Assembly (NCBI GenBank): GCA_027924585.1
Contig: BSBM01000822.1
Span: forward strand, 824,001 to 888,000
Length of the DNA: 64,000 nucleotides
From: Larix kaempferi
Taxonomy: Eukaryota > Streptophyta > Pinopsida > Pinales > Pinaceae
Direction: 5' to 3'
Shown here: piece after piece, positions 45,982 through 57,560 of the stretch
Numbering within the stretch: position 1 is the stretch's first letter
Layout of the letters: every line of letters begins with the position of its first letter
Program-made: the position numbers and the translations under genes
Notes under the pieces: generated by a model
What the model was told of the DNA's origin: nothing
What the model saw: the letters and a program-made list of their open reading frames with translations, nothing else
Databases searched by the model: none

Positions 45982-46868
45982 AAGTCGATATACAAGAAGT
46001 TCCTTGCCTCTATTTTTCAATTGGGCACCATTGTCCAATGTTTCCTTCATCACATTTTACAAGCCCGTAGAAGTTTTGCGCCATTCAAACTTCTATGTTC
46101 TAAAAGGATTTGTAAGGATATCTAGAGTATACTCATCAATATCAATTTTCTCCAACAAGATCCTCCCTTCTTACATCACTTTCCTTATGAAATGATACTT
46201 AATATTAATATGTTCTGTGCAATCATGAAATGTTAGATTTTTCACTAAGTGAATAGCACCTTCACTATCACAATGCAACGTAATATTCCTCTGCATTATC
46301 TTGCAATCATCCATTAGTCACTATAGTGATATTACCTCTTTAATGGACTCATTTGCTGCCACATATTTGTATTTAGTGGTTAATAAGGCAACCACTGGAT
46401 ACAACATAAATGTCCATCTTACGGGTCCACCAACAAGATTGAAAGTATATCACATAGACTTTTTTCCATCTCTATCTCCACCAAAATCAAAATCGGTAAA
46501 ACCTTTAATTTGTAAATATGTAGATATGTAGCAAATAGTAGCAATGAAGTGCCCCTTAAATATCTTAGTTTCCACTTCAAAACACTCAAATGCATCTTAA
46601 CAAGATTCGTCATGAATCGACTAACAACTTTGACTGCTTGGGAAATATCTGGTCTATTTCTTACCATGGTGAACATGAGGCTCCCTACTATTGATGAACA
46701 CAATGCACAAGGCATGCTTGTATTATCTTCTTTTGTGCTAGGATGATGTTTGGAAGACAAATTGAAGTGTGCATGAAGTGGGGTGCGATTTGGTTTTGCA
46801 TTCTACACATTGAAGCATGACAAAATATTTTTCTATATCTGAAATTTGACTTAACCAAATATTCCTAC
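45982..46868 (-). pseudogene. Element D pol 3' end: RT C-terminus and RNase H (degenerate)
   Basis: On the minus strand, 46419-46760 reads CSSIVGSLMFTMVRNRPDIS and VVSRFMTN...LKWKLRYLRGTS, the conserved end of copia RT. Further left (about 46290-46190) is RNase H tail sequence ITLHCDSEGAIHLVKNLTFH, and EHINIKYHFIRKV. The pol end (EKIDIDEYTLDILT) reaches about 46100. The right edge, near 46868, is just beyond IWLSQ; no YVDD region is present. A Glu/Ser-coded core of RNase H near 46360 is damaged. Confidence 0.82.
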
Positions 46869-49190
46869 ATGTTCTGATGATGGTTCTTGTTGCAGCTGTA
46901 ATCATACCTTGTCAAGGGGGTAAGGAAATAAATCGGGATGACCACCCAAAAACCTCGTTTTTCTTTCGTCGAGTGAATTATAGGAAACAATAAAATATAC
47001 ATATACGAAAGCAGGGAGTTAAGGAAATTGTTGCAGAGTGGCCAATCATACCATGGAATCATGCCCATAGAAGGGGTGAAGTATGCCTCTTCCACAACTT
47101 GTAGAGGGTGGAAGATGAAACCTATCACCTCAATAGAGCATTGAGAAGGCTCTCTCAAACCTGTGAGCAAGATTTCCAAGTAATGGAATAACACCTATAA
47201 CAGGAAGAAGAAATAAAATACTAGAACATGAGATAACCAAGAAGCAGGAGCGAGCATTATTAGTGGAAATTGAGATAGAAAAAAGAGAAGAACGACATTA
47301 TCTCAACCAAAATCGCCACAATTGAAGATCAACTTTCGGTCTTGCAACTTCGAGTTATTTCTTTGGAGATAAGTGGTGTCCAAGGGGATTTTGGTTTTCA
47401 CTAGTCATCTTCCCCCCTTATCAACATCAACCAGTCACTCATCCCACTAGAGATGATGGTCCCCAAGTTTGAAATCCATGTGCTAGAGGCTTAGAATCCA
47501 AATCCAGGTTCTTGCTCCGTTTGGAGGGATATAGTCAACCTACAAGGAAATGGGATTGGAGAAAGGTGGATAGGACAAAGAGAGATACAAATTCTAGGGA
47601 CATTACATAAATCAGAGAACAACACGAAAGAAAGGAAATTTTGGTGGTGTTAGAAAATGTAATGAGGATTTTATATAACATGTCTCTAAAAGACAAATAG
47701 TATGCCTTAGTATTGAAAAAAGAAAGTAAATTTCCCTAGCAAAGACTCTTTCAAAGATAAGGACATTGAAGTTGCACAAAGTGAGGATATTGTCTATGAG
47801 GAGATGCACCAAGCATTGGAACTACACTCAAAAGGTATGGAATAAATTGATAAGTCCTCCTCTCCTTTATCAAAGAACAATAAAATATTGAAGGGACAAA
47901 TGGAAATAGATCAAATAAAGGATCAAAAGGGAAAATAAAATATACATCCTCTTGTTCCCCACAATAGATTGGGAAGAGGAAGTATCCTAATTACAAGCCT
48001 TTACTCTATCGGAAGGTACTTTGGACTCTATTAATAATGATGGTAAACTATTTTGATGGAGAAGATATTTAGGACCTAGCCCTCTTCCAGCTTAGAAATG
48101 TGCAAAGAAGCCAAAATCCTTAGAGACAGAGAGTTCAAAAGAGTAGTAATGCATGATTTTGCTGCATATTGAGTCCAATGTAAGCTTTATAGCATCAATG
48201 TATCTATTGTAGCAGATGACATGATGTACATAAAGCTATAGAATCAGACAAGCAGGTTCACTGTAATCATCTTGATCGATCCACCAAATTAAATCCCATG
48301 GCAATCCATTTCATACCAAACAATAATACTCTCAACATAGACATCTGAGAGCTAGGATTGCAATTGGATTGCATATCGCTTATTTGGTAAAAAAGTATTT
48401 GCGTAAGGATTTCAAAGAAATATTCATAGTCTTTTGATAACTCCATATTGATATTGATATTTTATACTTAATTACACTTTGGAGACAATAACAAGAAACT
48501 CATAGAGGAGGGACACAAGTTGCCATTCAACCATTTAGATGAGAATTAGGTATTCTTCACAGTCCAAAGGTTTTTACATTCATGGATTCTTTTTTTCTTT
48601 CATTCAATTGATGAAATGATTCTTTGATTTGTACAACCAACTCCTTCAATAATGTTTTATATTAGTATGGCTATGCACTCATATGCTTTTAATGTAACGA
48701 GTAATGGATGCTTGTCCAGATTTGAGGATGTGCCACTGATCCCAAAAGTAAACCTTTCGTTGAAGAAATTGGTGGAGAACGACTTATCCTTCAAATTTGG
48801 CATCAATGAAATCTACGATGACACTGTGGAATACTTGAAATTGTGTTTAATGAGTTCACATCATTGACGATGTTTGTTTCAAGATAAAAGGAATGCTTGT
48901 TTAATTAGTTCACATCACGAAGGGTTTGCTTGTTATAATTTACTATGGTTGTTTCTTACACTTTATCAGGGATCTAGCAATAATAAAAGCCTGTCTCCAT
49001 TGTAGCATGCACCAACTTGCACAAGTCCATTATAGTGATCACATTATGTCCACATCTTGATTATGCTTATTATATGATGCTTTATAATAATTTGATGGAG
49101 ATCACACTTTTGTATTCGCTTTATATACGATGCTTGTGCCGATGATTGTCACTGCACACAAAATCCTGAATTTTGGAATATATTCTTGTA
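46869..49190. other. Unassigned sequence right of the nested block
   Basis: No recognised domain or LTR pair. Plus-strand sequence around 47190-47450 has a helical, charged character when translated (EIEIEKREERHYL), but stops are frequent. A 71-codon plus frame at 48652-48867 (VNLSLKKLVENDLSFKFGINEIYDD) is open from ATG and might be an exon remnant or chance; I cannot assign it. Confidence 0.4.
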
Positions 49191-49204
49191 TGACATTCCA
49201 ACAT

Positions 49205-49330
49205 GGTGTATAACCATACGGGGCGACTACTAAGTTTTCTACTTTAAATCTCATTTCACTACATAATAATCAGACATACGGGTCAATTGTTCATTTACCG
49301 ATTTTAAATCTTATTTCACACACATAATAA
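49205..49330. repeat. Two-copy direct repeat of about 62 bp
   Basis: The segment from CATACGGGGCGACTACTAAG to CACTACATAATAA is followed by a diverged second copy from CATACGGGTCAATTGTTCAT to CACACATAATAAC. It lies immediately upstream of the 58-bp array. Confidence 0.7.
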
Positions 49331-49392
49331 CAAAAAATAGATCATAAAGGAAATAGATTATAAAGCATTAATTATATTAAGAAAATTAAGCT

Positions 49393-49740
49393 TATGAATT
49401 CCATGGCCATGTAAACTTTTAGGCCCGTTGTTGTATTGGTATACTAGTGTTATGAATTCCATGGCCATGCAAACTTTTAGACCCGTTGCTGTATTGGTAT
49501 GCTAGTGTTATGAATTCCATGGCTATGTAAACTTTTAGGCCCATTGTTGTATTGGTATGCTAGTGTTATGAATTCCATGGCTATGTAAACTTTTAGGCTT
49601 GTTGTTGTATTGGTATGCTAGTGTTATGAATTCCATGGCTATGTAAACTTTTAGGCACGTTGTTATATTGGTATGCTAGTGTTATGAATTCCATGACTAT
49701 GTAAACGTTTAGGCCCGTTGTTGTATTGGTATGTTAGTGT
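49393..49740. repeat. 58-bp minisatellite, six tandem copies
   Basis: Units start at 49393, 49451, 49509, 49567, 49625 and 49683. Each begins TATGAATTCCATGGCYATG and ends TGGTATGCTAGTGT or a close variant. Every unit is exactly 58 bp with only one to a few substitutions. It ends about 0.8 kb upstream of the start codon of the host gene. Confidence 0.96.
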
Positions 49741-50120
49741 TGAGAGACATTAAGCCCGAGTGCTCATAACACATCTCTTGGTGTGCAAAAATTGGTCTCA
49801 ACTTCCTTATACTAAATTTGTTATTATGGCATGATAATGGAATGAACTATTAACATCGTATGCTATTTATAGTTCACAATGAATAATACTCTCAAGACAT
49901 ATTAACATTGTCGTTTTAGTTAATCAATAACTCAAATAAATGATTATTTAAATATAATATTATTAATAATAGTGGTTATAACTTTTCTTCAATAAATAAT
50001 TATTTAAATATATTGTTATTAATGATAATAGTTATAGCTTTTCTTCACATTCAAATTTAAGTATTGAATAAACTTTACAACAACATTTAAAAAATGGTTA
50101 ATATATAACCAATATTTAAT

Positions 50121-50249
50121 AAAATGAAAATGATTTCCATACATATATATATCGACTGCTTTTAAAATGAAAATGATTTCCATACATATATATATCGACT
50201 GCTTTTAAAATGAAAATGATTTCCATACATATATATATCAACTACTTTT
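50121..50249. repeat. 43-bp minisatellite, three tandem copies
   Basis: Units start at 50121, 50164 and 50207, each beginning AAAATGAAAATGATTTCCAT and containing ACATATATATATC. The third is slightly diverged at its end. The array lies about 300 bp upstream of the host gene start codon. Confidence 0.95.
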
Positions 50250-50552
50250 AAAAAAGTAGTTTTGCTTATCTCTATTATCTTGAAACATACATCTTGAAAT
50301 TGTGACTACATAAATACCTAATTAATATATACACAATCTTTGAAATATATACAGACATAAATACCTCATTTTTTAAAATATACATGTGACAATAGTTCCT
50401 ACATAAATAAGTCGAAACTTAGATGCTCACATTTTGTCCTCATCGCCAAGTGGATTTCTGTACTCAAACCACCATTTACATTTACTTTGCGGATCATGCC
50501 TTTATTTTGCGGACCAAGAAAAGGTTTAGGATTGAACTGAACTAGCAGTAGC

Positions 50553-50700
50553 ATGGCCTTCTCACGATACAGCACCCCTACTGCTTCTGCTGTGTCTGCT
50601 TGCTCGCCGAAGCTGCTTCAAAACTTAACTCCATGGCACAATGCCAGAAAGGGTAGATTAATATTCGGTACTGACATCCCTAAATGCTTACGTTTACGAG
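50553..50700 (+). CDS. Host gene exon 1: probable plastid-targeted protein N-terminus
   Basis: The exon opens at ATG 50553 in a favourable plant context (AGC ATG GC). It encodes 49 codons plus one base, starting MAFSRYSTPTASAVSACSPK. The composition (Ser, Thr, Ala, Arg, almost no acidic residues) is that of a chloroplast transit peptide. It ends at a canonical donor GTATGT at 50701. Joined to exon 2 it gives an 87-codon open frame with no stop. The coding bases are CpG-rich compared with neighbouring repeats. I cannot name the protein. A starch branching enzyme-like N-terminus crossed my mind from a vague likeness around RARAVLDKDTDGISS, but that is a guess. The catalytic part is not in view. 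Confidence 0.72.
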
Positions 50701-50948
50701 GTATGTATGCATGTTTCTCGATCTAATTCATGCTGCCAGGCGCACTTTAGTAGGATGATGGAAAAAATCCGTAGTTTGTTAAATTTTCCAAAAGCTTTGC
50801 CAGAAGCTGGCTTTTGGTTTAAGTTCTTTGCACGGTTAGTGTGGTTTAGGTGTGGTTGCAAGTTATCCTACAATGGCATATTTCTATGTTGGAATTTCTT
50901 TTCACATTAAAACTCATTCTAGAATGAGACGGGTGATTGATTTTGCAG
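50701..50948 (+). other. Host gene intron 1
   Basis: This 248-bp phase-1 intron has GT (GTATGT) and AG (TTTTGCAG) borders and is T-rich before the acceptor. The sequence contains in-frame stops, so it would not be read through. Confidence 0.7.
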
Positions 50949-51061
50949 GCGGGCGTGGTCGTCGCGCTTGTCAGGTTTATGTGGTGGAGTCTAAGTCACG
51001 TTTAAGGGCGAGGGCTGTTTTAGATAAGGACACCGATGGTATATCTTCTCAGACTAATGCG
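50949..51061 (+). CDS. Host gene exon 2
   Basis: These 113 bases continue the exon 1 frame as GGRGRRACQVYVVESKSRLR and then ARAVLDKDTDGISSQTNA. They end at a donor GTACGT (51062) in phase 0. The basic RGRRACQVYVVES stretch would suit the end of a transit peptide and its processing site. The next exon is not found. The following 13 kb of repeats may be intron, as introns in large plant genomes can be long. Confidence 0.7.
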
Positions 51062-54000
51062 GTACGTGGCTTCTATTTTTCATCTAACAACCGATATATC
51101 TTTTCACGAAATTATAATTCTACTGTGATTCACATATATTATATGCTTGCAAAACTTCGCAATAAAATCGCATTCCCTTGATCGTCGCACGAACATTAAT
51201 CTAATCTATACCTTCAGTATGTTTCCACTTAAGTTTTCAATTGTTTTAGTCCGGATGGAAGCTGTTCCATTCACCAATTGCACTAGACTTTTGTGTCTGA
51301 CCAGTTTCCTCATATTAATCAAACTTCAAAGTCATACATGGTGTTAGACTTTTGTCCTTAGATGGAAATATAGGACTGCTCATATTTGGGAAAGGTTGTC
51401 AAAGGATGCAGGAGTGCTTCCCTATGAGTGGGAGACAATAATGCCTTTTTCTTTTTTTCCTAAATGTTCTTCACAATAATAGATGCCTATTGATCTCCTT
51501 ACAGTTGGATAAAATGGGTTCGATCTTAGAGCTGAGGTCATTTTAGCTCACTGAGTTGACCAGGTGCTTGTTCTATTGTATCGTTGGCTATTTTTGTAGT
51601 TCTTGTGCGTGTCCATATAGATATAATATGCAATAGCCTGTCAAAGGCACATAAGAGATCTTGAGGTTTTGTTACAAGGAGACTCCTCAATGTTTTCTAG
51701 ACAGAATGCTGTGAGGTTATGGTGACCCTCAATAAGTCTGATCTGACCTGGGATGGCTCCCTGACAACCGTTGACTCCAATGTAAGCTTTCTTGTGTAAT
51801 GTGCCTGTCACGAGGGTTGTCAAAATTCTATTTTGTTTAGGTCTGGGTCTTGCTTAGAAGTATACGCGAACCCTTCAATTTCCTCGGGTTTTCCAAGTCT
51901 TGGGTTTTAGGTAGGCTTCTTGAAGTCCAATCAACCACAATTTGCGATTCGATAATAAGAAAAATGTTGAAGTTTGGGGTTTATCCTCCTTGGGTTTTTG
52001 GGTAAGCATTTGGGATCCGATTTTCTAAGGGACAATTTCTTGAGATTGTGACACTTGCCAAATTCAAGTCTTCTAGAATTTCAGCTTTTAGGCTCATAAG
52101 AATCTTTCGAGGGTTGATTCATTGTGGACCAATTGCCCTAGACCTCAACGCTCAAGCAAGTTTTCCAATTGGTGAGATTCAAGTGTTCTTGAGATTTAGG
52201 GTCTCTCATTTGTAGATGAATTCTTCGAGGGACATCTTCCACTGCCTTGGGTACTTCGTTGTCTTTTGTCATTTTCATTTCTTTCTTTGCGGCTCCTATC
52301 TAGTGGTCGGAGTTCAAGTTTGGCGTAGGATAGAACTTTTAGTGATGCCTCTCCTTCAAGCCAGTTTCCTTCTAATTGACAAGCACCTTGTCACCAATCG
52401 AGTTTTAGGTGCTTGATTTTGCTTTGCTTGCCCTCACATTCTTGAAGCTTAGTTTCATCTTCGTCCTTGTTTGCTTAATTCTCCTTTTGTTTTGGGACAA
52501 CATATTCAAAACCAAACTTTTATACTAGCTCTACCACCCTTCTTTGTCTCTTTGGCTAGATAGTTGGATGGTCATTGGAATGTGAGTGTTGTTGATGCCC
52601 TTTGTCTACTAAAATCCCCATCCACATTTTTTTTAAATGCTCTTTATCAACACTTTGTCTATAATCCTTGGTTTCTAGCAATGGGTATTGTTACCGCTCA
52701 AATTAGCACCCTTGATCGAGGTCACGGATCCTAGTGCAATGAGGGGTAAACACGGGAGAAGCTATTACCCAATGTCACCACAACCCAACTTCTCAACACT
52801 TTAGGTCAACTCCTAAGACCAAGGTGGAGTCCCTAGTATCGGTGAATGATATCTCCAATCACTCTAACAATTCACATACCCTTCACAAGCGACCTCTTGG
52901 ATAAGACTAGTGCCTTATGGAGTCAAAATAATAAAACATATAATGACACTTAGTGAGAGGGAGGACTTATAACACTTTATTATGAATTTCAAGATAGATA
53001 ACCTCAATATCTTATTTTTGTTATGAAATTACAGCAGTCAATAATACTTCAAAAAATGGATGAAAGCAAACCAAAACAATGCCACCTTACCACATAAGAT
53101 ATACCTTGAGGGTTAGGGCAAGTAACATGCCTTAAGAAGATGAAAGGAAGCTCTAAATCATATCTGAAAGTGCTTATCTAGATCTGGTTTAAGCCCTAAC
53201 CGGCTCTCAAATAGATGGTGGACCCACATAAAACTTTCCAATAGATGTCCAACCTCCCAAGGGTCAATTCGAGGCCCTTTCCATGCTTTTTTAGGCCTTC
53301 AAAGCTTGTTGATTAGACTGATGTACCTGCTGTACCTGCTGTACCAGATCTGAAAAATGTCCTAGATAACACAAAACACAGTATAATTCTCAATCCAACC
53401 ACAGGAAAGGGACGCCCTTGAGGGTCCACCAGGAAGCTTACTAGGGTGCACTTTTCCAACGGAGCACAATTCCAAAATTCACAATAGTTTTGAGATATGA
53501 ATTTTCTATATTTTTAGAGTTTTCAAATATTTCTTTTGTATTTTTGTAACATATTATTATATACAACGGAAATTTGATAAAAAAGGTTGAAGAAGAGAAG
53601 GGGTTAGACCTTAGTCCTTAACCCTAGGGAAATAAGAGGTCAAGGTTAATGCCCCTTCTCAATTTGGCTATTCATGATTTACCAATTAGGGCAAACACTA
53701 GTAACCCTAGATAGGTCAAAGTAGCCTTAGCCTAATTAGGGCAAAGAATGAATTCCAAGGTCCAACTACGGAGAGCTCCTTCAAGAGGAAAGTCTCCCGA
53801 GTCAAGATTGACAAGATGCAAGCAAAACCCTAACTTGCCTTGCTTAAGGTGCACAAGAGCAACACCAAACAAGAAAATTAAAAGATCTTACCACATCCAT
53901 CCAGAAAAGAGCAAGAGAGGGGTCTTAGGTATTTCCTTAGCCTTGAGCTATAACAACCATTCAATGGATCAACCTTGCGAGATAGAAAAACCCTAAAAAT

Positions 54001-55544
54001 TTAATCTTCCAACCTTCACATTAAGTAAATTGTGCTAAAGAGAGAGGTGCACATGCCTTAGAAGCTCCAATATACCAAGAGAAAAAGTAATAAGATCATA
54101 TTTGAACCCTTGTCTTGTTACAAAATGAGAGTAGGAGCACCTTATTTATATGAGGTGTTCTAGTCTTTTTGAGTTTTAGTGCCTACCTTACTAAAAGATA
54201 AAATAACTTAAAATTAGGGTTTGTCACCCACAAGCCGGGGACTAAACCACAAAATGACATAAAATAACAATAAAGTGAGATGTCGAGCCTAAAGGAGGAT
54301 GTCATGCCCCAACTAACCCCAATGATGCTTGTTCCTCAATGTCCTCCTTTTTAGCAAGGTAAGGCTTTCTTCAAGGATGACGTCATCATCATTTTTTCTC
54401 TAGGAGACCAAGAGGAGGGGTAATACTTTAAAAGAGAGGTCCAAGAGGGCATAGATGAGTTGTGCTAAAGTGGGTATGACAACCCTTACAAGTGCAATCA
54501 CCTCTACATAGCATAAACACAAGTGTGGCTAGGAGCCCTTGAGCCATGTGTCCAAATGGTTTCATCCCAATGTGCACCAGACACCTACCCAAGGCATAAA
54601 TGCCCAACATGATGAGGGCTTTCTGCCCATCAACGGGTAGTCAACAGAGCCACTAGGCCAACACTCCTTGAAATGAGAACCAAGAGGACCTGCCATGACG
54701 AGACCAAGGGTCTTAAGCCTTGCTAGACGAACACTTTTACATAAGAAAGCCCAGACTTGGCCTTTCACAATGGCAAAAAACCCCCTCACTTTGGTACATT
54801 TGGAAAGGCACGCTTCAGACAATCTGGGGCGTAACAGGTATTAATCTTTTGACTCATAGTCATTTGAATCTTGAAATCTTCTCAATCAGTAAAAGAACAA
54901 GCAATTTATGCATCTTGATGATGAGTCTCCTTAAACGGTCTTCCATTATTTCTTCCTCAACTCTCCTCAATATATCTTAGGTAATATCACATAGATCATT
55001 CATGCATTACTAAACTAAACAAGAACTACAACTTGCAATACAAGATTAAATTTTGACACAAGCTCTTTTATTTATTTGCATCAGAGAAATATGCAATCTT
55101 AAAATTGATTTCATAGGTATGATTCACCACTCAGCCACAGGCATCCAGAATCGAATGACCCCTTGAGTTGGGTCTCCAACTTCACAAGCTAGATATATGC
55201 TTAACAAGTTACTTTACGGGGTGGGGCGTTCACAGTTTTATAGGGTGTAATCAGTTTCTAACACGCCCATTTCATAGTTAGAGTTCAATAGTATCGTATC
55301 TCTATAGGGTAAACACCACTATTGCAATCAAATTTTCTAACTTTCGCATATGATTCTAGGTTCAACCCTTCACATAGCTCCATGCCTTATATAAGCTAGG
55401 TCCTTCATACATAGTTCTAGGTACAATCCTTCACACATTTTCAGGTTCCTTTACTCATACAACACATCACACACAACTATGGGCTATCATAAGCATTTAG
55501 GCATTCACATATAGTTTTGGGCTGAAACCTTGATTCGTAGTACC
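51062..55544. other. Unassigned: possible intron 2 or intergenic repeats
   Basis: No exon, LTR pair or domain could be supported. A minus-strand 60-codon frame at 51641-51823 weakly recalls a leucine-rich repeat (NGCQGAIPGQI), but one repeat is not evidence. The segments 51840-52450 and 52690-54400 have the look of retroelement leader or LTR sequence, with many short direct words and a CTGTACCTG doublet near 53330, but no partner copy is present. Part or all may be intron 2 of the host gene. Confidence 0.4.
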
Positions 55545-57560
55545 TGTTGCCACATGATGCGCACCTCGAGGTTAGCGTGGCATAAATATTCAAGCCACTG
55601 GGTGTGACCTTGGGGTGCAAGTCTGGAGACAAGAGCTATCACTTGATTATTGACTCCTCCGTCTAGGCCAACTCCTAGTGAAGCCAAGTGGGGTGGTCCC
55701 TAACAAAATAATCTAAGGTTGATTATGCTACAAAAAGAAAATTTATTCTAGGAGTTTGAAATATGCTGAAACAAGAGAGTAATGACAACTTATAATTTTA
55801 GGAATAACCTCATGTGAGATAGTTTAATCCATGGCACATAGTCGATTTTCATTTAAGTAAATGTGATTGTGAAGTAGACCAATGCCAATAAAGTTAAGTA
55901 GTTGCTGCTGAAACAGTTTTGTTATGCAAATGCTTCTTGACAGTTTTAATTATTATGATGAGTTGATTAAAGTGGGTTAATTGTTGTTTGGCCCACTTTG
56001 TCTTTATTCTCAATGGTGAGTGCAAAAGAAACTATACCAGGTGTCCAATAGGGTGAGACATAAAGTCTGCTTAGAGTATCCCCCTGACTCCCTAGTAAGT
56101 TCTTTGCGAACCCCTCACTTTGACAATAAAAGTTTTGGTGGATTTTCCTATTAAACTAGCCGCTCGAATCCCTTTTTGATGGTTAACCACAGATCAGGCA
56201 AGCCTACAATGGTCACCAGAGCATACGGGGATAAGAGCCAAATTCGTTACTCTCTTATTGCAAAATGAAAAAGGAATTGAAACGAAATTAAACTAATCTA
56301 AGAACAAAAACTAACTAAACATTAGCAATTGAAAGAAGAAAGCAAAAAAAAGGTCACGCAATGCAAATGATGCAGATCCCCAGGGGGGATGGAGTGTGGG
56401 CGTTGAATAGCCCACTTGCCTTTATTATTATTTTACAAATTTTGACGCGGATGCCTTGGTCCTTTTAAGTGAGGAACCAAAGGTTTACAAGGTTTTACAG
56501 AATTGACTTTGAGGGAAGCTAGGTGCTCCCGGGGTCCTGGATGGCTTGGATCTTCGATATTTCGGCAACACCTCCTCTTACCTGTTCATCAAAAGTGAAA
56601 AATCAGCCACCTGTTATGCACCAAATGTGCTAAATAAAGTGTTAAAAGCATACAAAATTTCTAGCTTCTATACTTAGAAAAATAATCGTTTCCTGCGGTT
56701 AGAAGCTAGATTTAATGGATAGATCTACTTTGGAAAGATGTATTGATTTGATAACTTAGATCTAACTTCGAAAATACAAACTAGAAAGATTAGCTTCAGA
56801 TCTGAAATGATACACTAATATGAAACTAGTAAGCAAAAAAGTAACCGAGAAAGAGTTTCAAAAGAAGTGAAGGAGAGAGAGAGAGAGAGAGATAGAAAGG
56901 CGCTGAAGCCTGGGAACGTTTGGGCCGTGGAGTCTAATGGTGGAAAGCGGAGGGACTATGCCTCTTTGGAAGTGCTTGAATATGAGGAGGATGAAACCGA
57001 GCTCAACCCCTTCTCCAATCTAGGCAACTTGCACAACTAAATAACCTTGCACAAAACAAGATTAAATCTGGTACTCCCTACAGTCATAGATTAAAAGAGC
57101 ATGAAATACAACCAAATATAGCATGCTACTCCTATATCTCTAAAAGCAAAGATGTAAACAAGTCTACTGATACCTCAAATACTTGCTCTATGTGTTGCTA
57201 GCAACCTTCTAAGCCAAATCAATTACTAGTTCATATGCAAGGAAGAAATAACTGAAACAATATTACCTCATAACAAGACAATTATCATCCACACACATCG
57301 ATGCCATACACCATAGGTTTGCCTCCAAATCCTTCTTTATTCCAAGAGATAATATGAATTACAATAGAGCTTAGGTAGCTTTACGGTCCTCCGACCATGA
57401 CAAAAAGAGAGGCAATGCCTTGCTTTTATAGAGAAAGAAGAGAGGGGGGGCACATTTCCCAAGAAAGATCTCCTTTGACACATGTAGAAAATGGCTGAGG
57501 TGATTGAGGTCACACTAGATGTGATTGAGAGTGATTTAAGGATGATTGAAGCCACCTTTC
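55545..57560 (-). repeat. Element G left LTR (3' LTR), part left of the solo LTR insertion
   Basis: Positions 55545 to about 56840 align with 62644 to about 63930. Beyond that, the window end prevents comparison. The minus-strand TATA box at about 57423-57431 suggests that the U3 region extends at least this far, so this LTR probably exceeds 2 kb. A GA microsatellite lies at about 56872-56890. The true inner end may lie right of 59681. Confidence 0.72.
56872..56892. repeat. GA microsatellite
   Basis: A short run of about nine GA dinucleotides within the left LTR of element G; it is absent from the matching part of the right LTR. Confidence 0.85.

Larger units (their letters stand above)
30173..46868 (-). 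mobile_element. Element D: Ty1/copia 3' end inserted in element C, itself broken by a LINE and element F
   Basis: D is in pieces. Its 3' LTR consists of 30173-30229 plus 39679-40135 (about 514 bp without the LINE), opening TGTTAGAAAAC and closing CCTCATAACC, a decayed CA end. A TATAAAAGG box is at 39922-39930 on the minus strand. The purine tract CAAGTGGGAGAA is at 40136-40147. After element F, D resumes at 45982 with RNase H and RT C-terminal sequence running to about 46868, where it ends without a recognisable 5' part. Orientation is minus throughout. No TSD could be checked because the 5' end is missing. Confidence 0.8.

Noticed and set aside
49393-49740. CRISPR array
   Set aside because: Units are continuous 58-bp tandem repeats without unique spacers, in plant nuclear DNA; this is a minisatellite.
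51062-51400. A third exon of the host gene directly after exon 2
   Set aside because: No acceptor followed by an open, in-phase and protein-like stretch could be supported.
51641-51823. Possible leucine-rich-repeat exon on the minus strand
   Set aside because: Only a single NGCQGAIPGQI-like stretch fits the pattern, with no neighbouring repeats, splice-supported extension or other domain.
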